From Planctomycetales bacterium (GTDB lineage: Bacteria; Planctomycetota; Planctomycetia; Planctomycetales; Planctomycetaceae): a stretch of 6,014 nt of DNA. The DNA lies in contig JAGVKR010000007.1 of NCBI GenBank assembly GCA_020050375.1, positions 1 to 6,014 of the forward strand. The letters are read 5' to 3'. A program made the position numbers and the translations under genes. The notes beneath the pieces are model-generated. The model made no database searches, was not told the origin of the DNA, and was given only the letters and a program-made list of their open reading frames with translations. Position 1 is the first letter of the stretch; each line of letters begins with the position of its first letter. This document shows, piece after piece, positions 1-5,897 of the stretch.

Positions 1-1699
1 AGATTCCCCATCGATCGTTGACGGCGGTGGTGATCAACACGCTGCGTCCCTGTCCCACCGGGGCTTCGACGATCGCCGGATCGCCGGTGTCGAACCGCAG
101 CGCCACTTTGGCCTGACCACCCGGAGGGACGAACGCCTGGAGATAGGCGTACGTCTGCGTCGTCTCCAGCCCGGCGTCGGGGTTTCCCTGAAAGGCATTG
201 ATGAGCGGATGCAAAAACTCACCTGGATCGAACGTGAATGCTTCGTCACGTTTCTGTGGATCTCCCTTTCGCTCGCCCAGTCGGGCCGGCAGGATTCCTG
301 TTCCATCTTTGTACAGGCTCTGGTTGTAGCTGTCGGGAAGGACATTTTCGCCAAGACACCAGACGACCCCGCCTCCACCGCGCAGATACGTCTCAATCAT
401 TCGCGCTTCGCGATCGGTGAACAGCCGCACGTCACAAAAGAAGACACAATCGTACTGGCTGAGGTCGAGACCCTGGAGCTCCCCCTCGTTGACGACGACC
501 GGTTCAATCTGGCCGTGCAACGGCCGCGCCGCACCAGCGAAGGGGTTGCCCCCCCCCTCGGGAGACAATGCCAGCTCCACAAAATCAGTGGCGCGTCCCA
601 TCGCCCGATTGCCCGACCGGCCATTGACGCACAGCACGCGCAACCGCTCTCTGACCGGGACGGCCAGCCAGCGCTGGTCGTCGAGCGGCAGCGCGTCCTT
701 TTGCAGGCGGACCTGCACCCGGTGCTCTCCTCCCGAAGAAAACGCGTGCGCAAAGCTCTCGACAGCTTCGGCCCCGGCGGCCACTTCGACCGCCCGCTGC
801 TCGATCAGCTTGTCGTCGACCAGAAACTCGAGCACCCGGCCGGTCACTCGTTCGACGCTGTAATTCCGCAACGTCGCTCGGAACCGCGCGGGACGGGACG
901 TCGTTACGAACGAATCGCTCGCTTCGATCTGTGTCACCGCCATGTTCGCCGCCTCGGGCTGCCCCAGATCGATCAGAATCAACCGCCCCGCTTCGTCGAA
1001 TTTGCGGAACAACTCCTTGAGACGGGCCGCAGCGTCGGTCGAATCGGCTGTCCAGGTCGCCCGCTGAAAGTCGCTGATCACGTAGATTTCCTTCTGCGGC
1101 AGGTCGGGAGCGGCTTTCAGCAGTTCTGCGGTCTTTTGCAGGCACGCCAGCAAGTCGCCGCGGCCGTGCGGCAATTGCATCTGGTCGATCTCTTCAACGA
1201 CGGTGGCCGTTTGAAAGGCGGGAGTGGGGACGATCAAGGCGGGGGGCAAATTGGACAAGCGCACGAGATTGAAGGCGTCCCCCTGCCGCGAGCTTTCGAC
1301 GATCGCGCGGGCCGCGTCGCGGGCCCGATCGAACAAAGTGGCCTCGCGCGATTGCAGCCCCATGCTGAGCGACGCATCGATGACAATGATTTTGTGGACC
1401 GGCTGACTGGGTTGGAAGTAGGCCCCCAGTTGCTCGACCACCGGTTGCGCCAGAGCCAGCACGAGCAGCAGGAGCAACAGCGTCCGCACCGCCAGCAGCA
1501 GGAGTTGTTCGATGCGCAGCCGCCGCGAGTTCTTGCGGACCGCCTCGAGCAGAAACCGCATCGCCGCCCACTGCGTCTCCTTGAATTTGCGGCGATTCAA
1601 CAAGTGAATGATGATCGGCGCCGAACCGAGCGCCAGTCCCCACAAAAGCCAGGGAGACGCGAACCCGAATGCCAGCAATGAGCCTGTCATCAATGTCAT
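1..1699 (-). CDS. BatA-type membrane-anchored vWA protein (C-terminus outside window)
   Basis: Partial gene: 566 codons are open to the left edge with no stop. The N-terminus (residues 12-50) has a hydrophobic segment followed by IIIHLLNRRKF and WAAMRFLLEA, the signature of the BatA N-terminal domain. A second membrane segment lies near 65-85. A vWA domain follows, with a DxSxS metal-binding motif at 108-112 (DASLS) and a conserved-type Asp at 210. Residues 350-460 (LRVLCVNG, then YDCVFFCDVR and a glycine-rich LRGGGGVVWCLG) resemble the glutamine-amidotransferase-like fold often found in planctomycete members. The expected MIDAS threonine appears to be Gly181 (GRGDLL). Family knowledge suggests a membrane partner of a MoxR ATPase, exposed outside the cytoplasm. 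The start is ATG at 1699 or the in-frame ATG at 1690; an in-frame stop at 1757-1759 and no other start codon between rule out longer forms. The Shine-Dalgarno signal is weak. Third gene of the leftward set, 74 bases after the DUF58 gene. Confidence 0.88.
   Translation of the reverse strand, partial: MTLMTGSLLAFGFASPWLLWGLALGSAPIIIHLLNRRKFKETQWAAMRFLLEAVRKNSRRLRIEQLLLLAVRTLLLLLLVLALAQPVVEQLGAYFQPSQPVHKIIVIDASLSMGLQSREATLFDRARDAARAIVESSRQGDAFNLVRLSNLPPALIVPTPAFQTATVVEEIDQMQLPHGRGDLLACLQKTAELLKAAPDLPQKEIYVISDFQRATWTADSTDAAARLKELFRKFDEAGRLILIDLGQPEAANMAVTQIEASDSFVTTSRPARFRATLRNYSVERVTGRVLEFLVDDKLIEQRAVEVAAGAEAVESFAHAFSSGGEHRVQVRLQKDALPLDDQRWLAVPVRERLRVLCVNGRSGNRAMGRATDFVELALSPEGGGNPFAGAARPLHGQIEPVVVNEGELQGLDLSQYDCVFFCDVRLFTDREARMIETYLRGGGGVVWCLGENVLPDSYNQSLYKDGTGILPARLGERKGDPQKRDEAFTFDPGEFLHPLINAFQGNPDAGLETTQTYAYLQAFVPPGGQAKVALRFDTGDPAIVEAPVGQGRSVLITTAVNDRWGI
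549..557. repeat. Nine-base C/G homopolymer inside the BatA-type gene
   Basis: Nine consecutive C on the plus strand (G on the coding strand) encode the Glu381-Gly-Gly-Gly384 stretch. Counting codons through it keeps the protein frame intact on both sides, with family-like sequence before and after. A gain or loss of one base would shift the frame and truncate the protein. Confidence 0.85.
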
Positions 1700-1773
1700 G
1701 TCAACCGATCCGAAGCCGATCCTCGTTCCAGAGCTCCGCCAGCTTGCCTTCTCGCATCAATCGACGATCCCAA

Positions 1774-2682
1774 TCACATCCGGTGCAGACGCGACGCCCT
1801 CCCGGCCAGAAACGTTCGCAGCGCCACATCCAGCGGCTGGTCGGTGCGAATGAGGGCATAGTCCATGTGCAGATCCCGACAGCCGCGCCGGACGTCCAGC
1901 AGAAAATTCTCGAACTCGCGCTGGTAGGCGCGGCGCAGCGAGCGCGGCTCGGTGATTTGTTCCAGCGGCCGCTCGAGGCCTTTGAACAAGGTTGGGTCGA
2001 CAAACGGAAAATCCTGCTCGGCCGGGTCGATCACCTGCAGAACGAGCACTTCGTGCCGGCGGTGGCGGAGATGCTTCAGTCCCAACAGCAGCGTGGGAAT
2101 GTCGTCGAACAAGTCGCTCACGACAACGACCAGCCCCCGCTTGCGGATGCGTTCGGCCAGATCGTGCAGAATCGGCCCGAGTGAGGTTTCTCCCTGCGGA
2201 GGGGAGACGTCCATCACATGACAGAGCTGCTTCAGATGCGACGGGTGACTGCTGGCACGAACGAAGTTTCGCACGCCGGTGTCGAAGGTGGCCAGCCCCG
2301 CGGCGTCCTGTTGCTGCAAGACGAGGTAGGTGAGTGCGGCGGTCACATATTGGGCGTATTTCAGCTTCGAGACGGAGGCCTGCGGCGACCGGTAGAGCAT
2401 CGACTCGCTGGTGTCGAGGAGAAAATAGCAGGCGTAGTTCGTCTCTTCTTCGTACTGCTTGAGGTAGAACCGGTCGGTCTTGCCGAAGACCTTCCAGTCG
2501 ACGTACCTCAGGTCGTCTCCGGGAACGTATTCACGGTGTTCGGCGAACTCGATCGAGAATCCATGATACGGGCTCTTGTGTAGCCCCGAGACGTAGCCCT
2601 CGACGATCAGCCGGGCCTGCAATTCGAGGCCGTGCAGCTTAGCCAGCGTCTCGGGACTTAAATACTTCTGGTAGTTTTCCAC
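1774..2682 (-). CDS. DUF58 domain protein (vWA-like fold)
   Basis: 302 residues, a usual length for the family. The DUF58 hallmark lies at residues 49-80 (HREYVPGDDLRYVDW, then TDRFYLKQYEEE). It leads into a vWA-like fold with a complete DxSxS motif at 90-94 (DTSES), a Thr at 166 in GETSLG and an Asp at 190 in VVVVSDLFDD, so metal binding looks possible. No signal peptide or membrane segment is seen, so it is probably cytoplasmic. DUF58 proteins are almost always encoded beside MoxR ATPases and are thought to be their partners; the precise biochemical role is not settled. The start is GTG at 2682, supported by AGGAAAG ten bases upstream and by an N-terminus (YLSPETLAKLHGLELQAR) that matches relatives. 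The gene overlaps the end of moxR by 44 bases in another frame, implying translational coupling. Confidence 0.95.
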   Translation of the reverse strand: MENYQKYLSPETLAKLHGLELQARLIVEGYVSGLHKSPYHGFSIEFAEHREYVPGDDLRYVDWKVFGKTDRFYLKQYEEETNYACYFLLDTSESMLYRSPQASVSKLKYAQYVTAALTYLVLQQQDAAGLATFDTGVRNFVRASSHPSHLKQLCHVMDVSPPQGETSLGPILHDLAERIRKRGLVVVVSDLFDDIPTLLLGLKHLRHRRHEVLVLQVIDPAEQDFPFVDPTLFKGLERPLEQITEPRSLRRAYQREFENFLLDVRRGCRDLHMDYALIRTDQPLDVALRTFLAGRASRLHRM

Positions 2683-3721
2683 GGGTCGACAGCTTTCCTG
2701 GGTCGGAAGGGATCATCTCCGACAGCCGGCGGATGATCTCATCGGGTCGAACCCCTTCCGCCTCGGCGTTGAAGTTCGTGATGATACGATGCCGCAAGAC
2801 TGGCTTGGCGACCGACAGAACGTCGTCGGTGCTGACATACGCCCGGCCGTGGAGCACGGCCCGGGCCTTGGCCCCCAGAATCAGATACTGGCTGGCTCTG
2901 GGACCGGCCCCCCAGCTCACGTAATTGCGGACGAAGTCGGGGACGCTCGGGTCGTTTCGCCGCGTCAGGCGGGCAAACTGCATGGCGTAGCGGATCACAT
3001 GGTCGGCGACCGGAACCTTGCGGACGAACTGCTGCAGCGCCAGCACCTCTTCGCACGAGAGCATCTTCTCGACGGTGGGAAGCGTTTCGGCCGTGGTCTG
3101 GCGGACGATTGCGAACTCTTCGTCGTCGTCGGGATAATCGACCAGCACGTTGAACATGAAACGGTCGAGCTGCGCCTCGGGAAGTGGATACGTCCCTTCC
3201 TGTTCGATGGGATTTTGTGTCGCCAGCACGAAAAACGGCGCGGGCAGGCGATGCCGGTCTCCCCCCACCGTCACCTGATGCTCCTGCATGGCCTCGAGGA
3301 GCGCGGCCTGTGTTTTAGGCGGCGTGCGGTTGATTTCATCGGCCAGCACGACGTTGGCAAAAATCGGTCCTGGCAGGAATTTGAAGCTTCGGGAGCCGGT
3401 CGCCTTGTCCTCTTGAATGACTTCGGTCCCCGTGATGTCGGCCGGCATCAAGTCGGGGGTGAACTGAATGCGATTGAACGACATGTTCAAGCAGTCAGCC
3501 AGAGTGCGGATCATCAGCGTCTTGGCCAGCCCCGGCACGCCCACCAGCAGGCAGTGCCCCCCGGCGAACATCGCCACGAGCAGCTCTTCGATGACCTGCT
3601 GCTGTCCGATGATCACTTTGCCCAGCTCGGAGGTCAGCCGCTGGAAGGTGTCCCCCAGTTGCTGGACGGTCTTTAGGTCGGCTTCAAGGACGTCGCCTGA
3701 GTCATAGGGGGTGGGATCCAC
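2639..3721 (-). CDS. MoxR family AAA+ ATPase
   Basis: About 360 residues from the preferred start, near the family's usual length. Visible AAA+ motifs: Walker A GVPGLAKT at 61-68, Walker B VVLADEINR at 124-132, sensor 1 ATQN at 167-170, an arginine-finger-like LDRF at 185-188, and sensor 2 GPRAS at 273-277. All catalytic residues are present, so it should be an active cytoplasmic ATPase. MoxR proteins are chaperone-like and act with vWA-domain proteins to insert cofactors or remodel complexes; the DUF58 and BatA-type genes downstream fit. The frame stays open up to a TTG at 3847, but the extra N-terminus shows no family resemblance. GTG at 3721 is preferred (AAGGAG 11 bases upstream); GTG at 3730 is possible but too close to it. 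After the usual family end near IIRRLSEMIP, a tail of about 22 residues follows, mostly encoded in the overlap with the next gene. Confidence 0.95.
   Translation of the reverse strand: MDPTPYDSGDVLEADLKTVQQLGDTFQRLTSELGKVIIGQQQVIEELLVAMFAGGHCLLVGVPGLAKTLMIRTLADCLNMSFNRIQFTPDLMPADITGTEVIQEDKATGSRSFKFLPGPIFANVVLADEINRTPPKTQAALLEAMQEHQVTVGGDRHRLPAPFFVLATQNPIEQEGTYPLPEAQLDRFMFNVLVDYPDDDEEFAIVRQTTAETLPTVEKMLSCEEVLALQQFVRKVPVADHVIRYAMQFARLTRRNDPSVPDFVRNYVSWGAGPRASQYLILGAKARAVLHGRAYVSTDDVLSVAKPVLRHRIITNFNAEAEGVRPDEIIRRLSEMIPSDPGKLSTRGKLPEVFKSRDAG
2693..2699 (-). promoter_or_regulatory. Ribosome binding site of the DUF58 gene
   Basis: AGGAAAG on the minus strand, ten bases before the GTG at 2682 and inside the moxR coding sequence. 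It decides the DUF58 start, because no ATG lies near the expected N-terminus. Confidence 0.55.
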
Positions 3722-3732
3722 GTTGAACACTA

Positions 3733-3738
3733 CTCCTT
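3733..3738 (-). promoter_or_regulatory. Ribosome binding site of moxR
   Basis: AAGGAG on the minus strand. It lies 11 bases before GTG 3721 and only 2 before GTG 3730, so it favours 3721. It is the strongest Shine-Dalgarno match upstream of this gene and argues against the far-upstream TTG at 3847. Confidence 0.55.
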
Positions 3739-3817
3739 CACGACCATCGGTGTGGGGGCGATTCGCGACAACCGCCACCGGAGCCAGGCCACAGCGATTG
3801 AAACTGTCTCTTGGCGC

Positions 3818-3847
3818 ATCTTGACGGTTGCCGCCGGCGATTGTCAA
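3818..3847 (-). promoter_or_regulatory. Weak candidate promoter for the moxR operon
   Basis: A perfect TTGACA -35 box is read on the minus strand at 3847-3842. Eighteen bases further is CAAGAT, matching three of six -10 positions. Transcription would begin roughly 90 bases before GTG 3721. The -35 box lies in one arm of the 27-bp palindrome, so a protein bound there would block it. The poor -10 box keeps this tentative. Confidence 0.2.
3821..3847. promoter_or_regulatory. 27-bp imperfect palindrome, candidate operator or RNA hairpin
   Basis: The ends are TTGAC (3821-3825) and GTCAA (3843-3847), with GTTGCC and GGCGAT arms nearer the centre. As DNA, 20 of the 26 non-central positions are symmetric. 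As plus-strand RNA all 12 positions of each arm pair (nine Watson-Crick, three G-U), with a GCC loop. The minus-strand copy would carry A-C mismatches instead. No U-tract follows, so it is not a standard terminator. It may be a protein-binding site between the divergent genes or a leader hairpin ahead of the regulator. Confidence 0.4.
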
Positions 3848-4004
3848 ACGTGTTGCCGAACCAGGCGAGCCTCCTCAGTCGAATTTTGGTCGCCTGCGGC
3901 GGAGGCAAGAGCCGACACAATGCTTGAAACCATTCCGGCCGACGTTCGGCACTTAACTCCAATGCACCATCGGGTTCTCGAGACCGGGACCTCGCCGAAG
4001 AGAC

Positions 4005-4025
4005 GAGAGGAAGTTGCAACCTCTC
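4005..4025. repeat. Small inverted repeat upstream of the response regulator
   Basis: GAGAGG at 4005-4010 and CCTCTC at 4020-4025 flank nine bases containing the self-complementary TTGCAA. The same TTGCAA could serve as a weak plus-strand -35 box, with TGTATT at 4035-4040 as a poorly spaced (15 base) -10. Chance is a real possibility for a 6-bp stem. Confidence 0.2.
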
Positions 4026-4154
4026 CGCAGATCGTGTATTTGTGATGGAAGCGGATTGCGCCATCCACTCATTTCTCGAACGTATTGCCATTGTCGGGCC
4101 GTCGATGGAGCTCTCCGCGGCGGAAGGGAATGCGCGTCCGGATCACTTCGTTTC

Positions 4155-4158
4155 GGAG
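4155..4158 (+). promoter_or_regulatory. Ribosome binding site of the response regulator
   Basis: GGAG nine bases before ATG 4168. It supports this start over the in-frame GTG at 4042, ATG at 4045 and ATG at 4105, whose added residues do not resemble a receiver domain. Confidence 0.5.
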
Positions 4159-4167
4159 TCGCTCGCC

Positions 4168-4734
4168 ATGAGTACCAATGCTGATGCTGATCCACGGCTG
4201 GCGCCGGCGATTGTGCATCGCATCCTCGTCGTCGACGACGAAGCAGATACGGCGGCCTTCCTCAAATCGCTGCTCGAAAAGCAGGGCTACGAGGTGACGA
4301 TCGCCAAGGACGGCGGCCAGGCTCATTCCATGTTCGTGATGCGGAAGCCCGACCTGGTGATTCTCGACATGATGTTGCCGGGCGAGACTGGCTTCGAGGT
4401 TTGTGAACGGCTGAAGACTCTCGAGCGGCGATTACCCGTCGTGGCGCTGACGGCCATCGACATGGAGGATGCACGGAATCTCGCACGCCGCGTGGGGGTC
4501 GATGCTTATTTGACGAAACCCTTCGATCCCGAGGAACTGCTGCAACAGATCAAGCAGACGGCCCAGGATGTGTGGCTCAAATCGCGCACCGAAAACGATC
4601 ATCCGGACCAGAGCAAACCCGTCCGATTTGCCTGTCGGTGCGGCAAGCGGTTCAAAGTCGCTCAGCAGCACCGCGGCAAGACTTTGACCTGCCCCAATTG
4701 TGGAGAGCCGGTGCTCGTTCCGCGCCACGATTGA
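4168..4734 (+). CDS. Response regulator with C-terminal zinc-ribbon-like tail
   Basis: 188 residues. Residues 17-135 form a complete receiver domain: acidic pair Asp23-Asp24 (ILVVDDE), phospho-acceptor Asp67 (VILDMMLPG), Thr95 in ALTA and Lys117 in LTKPF. It should therefore be phosphorylated by a histidine kinase, none of which is encoded in the window. After a charged linker (about 138-150), residues 154-183 read FACRCGKRF, then TCPNCGEPV, placing Cys156, Cys158, Cys175 and Cys178 as a CxC-x16-CxxC zinc-ribbon-like motif. Similar short ribbons recur in planctomycete proteins. There is no DNA-binding helix-turn-helix, GGDEF or other usual output domain, so the ribbon itself may mediate output by binding protein or nucleic acid; that is inference. 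It is cytoplasmic, with no signal or membrane segment. It is the first gene of the rightward set; the FHA gene follows after 26 bases, suggesting shared signalling. Confidence 0.92.
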   Translation: MSTNADADPRLAPAIVHRILVVDDEADTAAFLKSLLEKQGYEVTIAKDGGQAHSMFVMRKPDLVILDMMLPGETGFEVCERLKTLERRLPVVALTAIDMEDARNLARRVGVDAYLTKPFDPEELLQQIKQTAQDVWLKSRTENDHPDQSKPVRFACRCGKRFKVAQQHRGKTLTCPNCGEPVLVPRHD

Positions 4735-4760
4735 CTCGGCTTACAGCGTGAAAGGGCGGC

Positions 4761-5288
4761 ATGCACTCGCTGATCGTCCAGACCGGCAAGCACGTGGGGA
4801 AGAAGATCGCGCTCCCCGACCGTGAAGTGACGATCGGTCGCGACGAGGATTGTTTCATCCGAATGGCGTCGGCAGAAGTCAGCCGGGAGCACTGTGCGTT
4901 GATTCCCACCGACAAAGGCCTGCTCGTCCGCGACCTTGGAAGCCAGAACGGAACGATTGTCAACAACGTGCGGATCGAGAACGAAACCCTGATGCAGCCG
5001 GGGGACTTCCTGCAGGTCGGGCCGATTCAGTTTCAAGTGGGAGGCGCCCGGCCGGTCAAGTCGGCCGATCCGGGCATGAGTGACGACGACATTTTCGGCT
5101 GGCTCTCGGAAAGCGATACGTCGACTGATATTCTCAAGACGTCCGACACGACGATCGTCAAAGCGACCGAATTGCATCCCCTGCCCAAGGTCGAACCGAA
5201 GCCCACCTTCAAGTCGATCGCCGAAGAGGCTCGCGACATCATCCGACGGCACAAAGCCTCGCTGGAAAACGAAGGATCCGACGCATAA
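4761..5288 (+). CDS. FHA domain protein
   Basis: 175 residues. The N-terminal half (about 3-93) is a forkhead-associated domain with the key residues present: Gly26-Arg27 (TIGRDEDC), Ser41 and His44 in SREHC, and Asn63-Gly64 in DLGSQNGT. Such domains bind phosphothreonine peptides, so this protein likely reads out a Ser/Thr kinase, a class abundant in planctomycetes. The rest (about 100-175) looks unstructured: an acidic stretch with DDDIFGWLSESDT, several Thr/Ser positions around STD, TSDTT and IVK, then a proline- and lysine-containing segment and a short charged helix (SIAEEARDIIRRHKASLENE). No membrane segment is seen. The start ATG follows AAAGGG by four bases. It lies 26 bases after the response regulator and 3 bases before rsmD, so it is probably in one transcript with both. 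Its direct partner is unknown. Confidence 0.93.
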   Translation: MHSLIVQTGKHVGKKIALPDREVTIGRDEDCFIRMASAEVSREHCALIPTDKGLLVRDLGSQNGTIVNNVRIENETLMQPGDFLQVGPIQFQVGGARPVKSADPGMSDDDIFGWLSESDTSTDILKTSDTTIVKATELHPLPKVEPKPTFKSIAEEARDIIRRHKASLENEGSDA

Positions 5289-5291
5289 GGC

Positions 5292-5897
5292 ATGCAGATT
5301 ATCGCAGGCAAGTACCGCCATCGGAAACTCCAAACCAGCCCGGGCGAGACGACCCGCCCCATCACCGCCCGCGTCAAGGTCGCCCTCTTCGACCGCTTGC
5401 AGCCTCTTCTGGAAGACGCGCGCGTCGCCGACGTCTTCGCGGGCACCGGCACGATCGGCCTCGAAGCCTTGAGCCGAGGGGCCCGCAGCGTCGTGTTCAT
5501 CGAGAGCGACCGGGTCGCTGTCGAATTGCTCCGCAGCAACATCGCAACGCTCAAGGCCGAGGAAGAGACGCTCTGCTGGGCCACCGACGCGTCAAAATGC
5601 TCGTTTCGCCCGAAGGGCGCAGAGTCGTTCCTGCCGTTCGATGTGGTCTTCTTCGATCCCCCTTACCTTTATGCCAGCCGGATGAAGGCCGGAACGATGC
5701 TCTATCGGTCGCTCGAGCGCCTCGCCCGCGACGAGATCACTACGGCAGGCGCTTTGCTCGTCCTCCGCTGCGGTCACAAGACCGAATTGGACGTCCCGGC
5801 TGCCTGGCGTCCCGAGCAGATGCTCAATTATTCGAGCATGGATGTGCATCTGTTTCGAAAGGACAGCGGAAAATCCGAATCTGGAGCTGCACCATGA
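5292..5897 (+). CDS. rsmD: 16S rRNA (guanine-N2)-methyltransferase RsmD
   Basis: 201 residues, the usual size. RsmD uses S-adenosylmethionine to methylate N2 of G966 (E. coli numbering) of 16S rRNA in the small ribosomal subunit. Family marks are the N-terminus MQIIAGKYRHRKL, the TRPITARVKVALFDRL segment (21-36), the SAM-binding motif VADVFAGTGTIGLEALSRGA (45-64), the acidic end of the next strand (FIESD, 69-73) and the catalytic DPPY at 122-125. All expected motifs are intact. The ATG lies three bases after the FHA stop. The nearest good Shine-Dalgarno (GAAGGA, 5271-5276) is 15 bases away, so translation is probably coupled to the FHA gene. The C-terminus carries a polar tail (KDSGKSESGAAP). 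The coaD gene that often neighbours rsmD in other bacteria is absent here. Confidence 0.95.
   Translation: MQIIAGKYRHRKLQTSPGETTRPITARVKVALFDRLQPLLEDARVADVFAGTGTIGLEALSRGARSVVFIESDRVAVELLRSNIATLKAEEETLCWATDASKCSFRPKGAESFLPFDVVFFDPPYLYASRMKAGTMLYRSLERLARDEITTAGALLVLRCGHKTELDVPAAWRPEQMLNYSSMDVHLFRKDSGKSESGAAP
5883..5886 (+). promoter_or_regulatory. Ribosome binding site of the SDR gene
   Basis: GGAG inside the end of rsmD, seven bases before ATG 5894. It supports that start and the ATGA overlap. Confidence 0.55.

Larger units (their letters stand above)
3722..4167. other. Divergent intergenic region
   Basis: About 446 bases separate the moxR start from the response regulator start, and both promoters must lie here or within it. 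Reading frames inside it (for example plus 3752-4045, minus 3738-4091 and minus 3953-4195) give arginine-, serine- and proline-rich translations with no recognisable motif. I treat it as non-coding. It contains a 27-bp imperfect palindrome at 3821-3847, a smaller 6-bp inverted repeat at 4005-4025, and a 5-bp stem with a CGT loop at 3938-3950. No run of T marking a terminator follows any of them. The length is more than two simple promoters need, leaving room for operators, a long leader or a small RNA. Confidence 0.7.

Noticed and set aside
397..753. Apparent frameshift in the BatA-type gene at the G run
   Set aside because: On a first read the run seemed one base short. Counting nine bases at 549-557 shows that family-like sequence continues in the same frame through it.
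209..1681. 490-residue plus-strand reading frame
   Set aside because: It lies opposite the BatA-type gene. The minus-strand translation has clear membrane segments and a vWA motif, while this one is rich in Arg, Gln and Pro with no domain.
2789..3676. 295-residue plus-strand reading frame
   Set aside because: It is antisense to the MoxR ATPase, whose Walker and sensor motifs are all present; the long open frame follows from GC-rich codon use.
3722..3847. N-terminal extension of MoxR from TTG 3847
   Set aside because: The added 42 residues have no AAA+ character, overlap the palindrome, and lie upstream of the best Shine-Dalgarno.
3938..3950. GCCGA-CGT-TCGGC stem as a terminator
   Set aside because: Only five base pairs, with no following T-tract and no gene ending just before it.
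3752..4045. 97-residue plus-strand frame in the intergenic region
   Set aside because: No recognisable motif and irregular composition; overlapping frames on the other strand look equally random.
3832..4214. 13-base direct repeat CGCCGGCGATTGT at 3832-3844 and 4202-4214
   Set aside because: One copy lies inside the response regulator coding sequence and the other in the palindrome; one such match in 6 kb of GC-rich DNA is not surprising.
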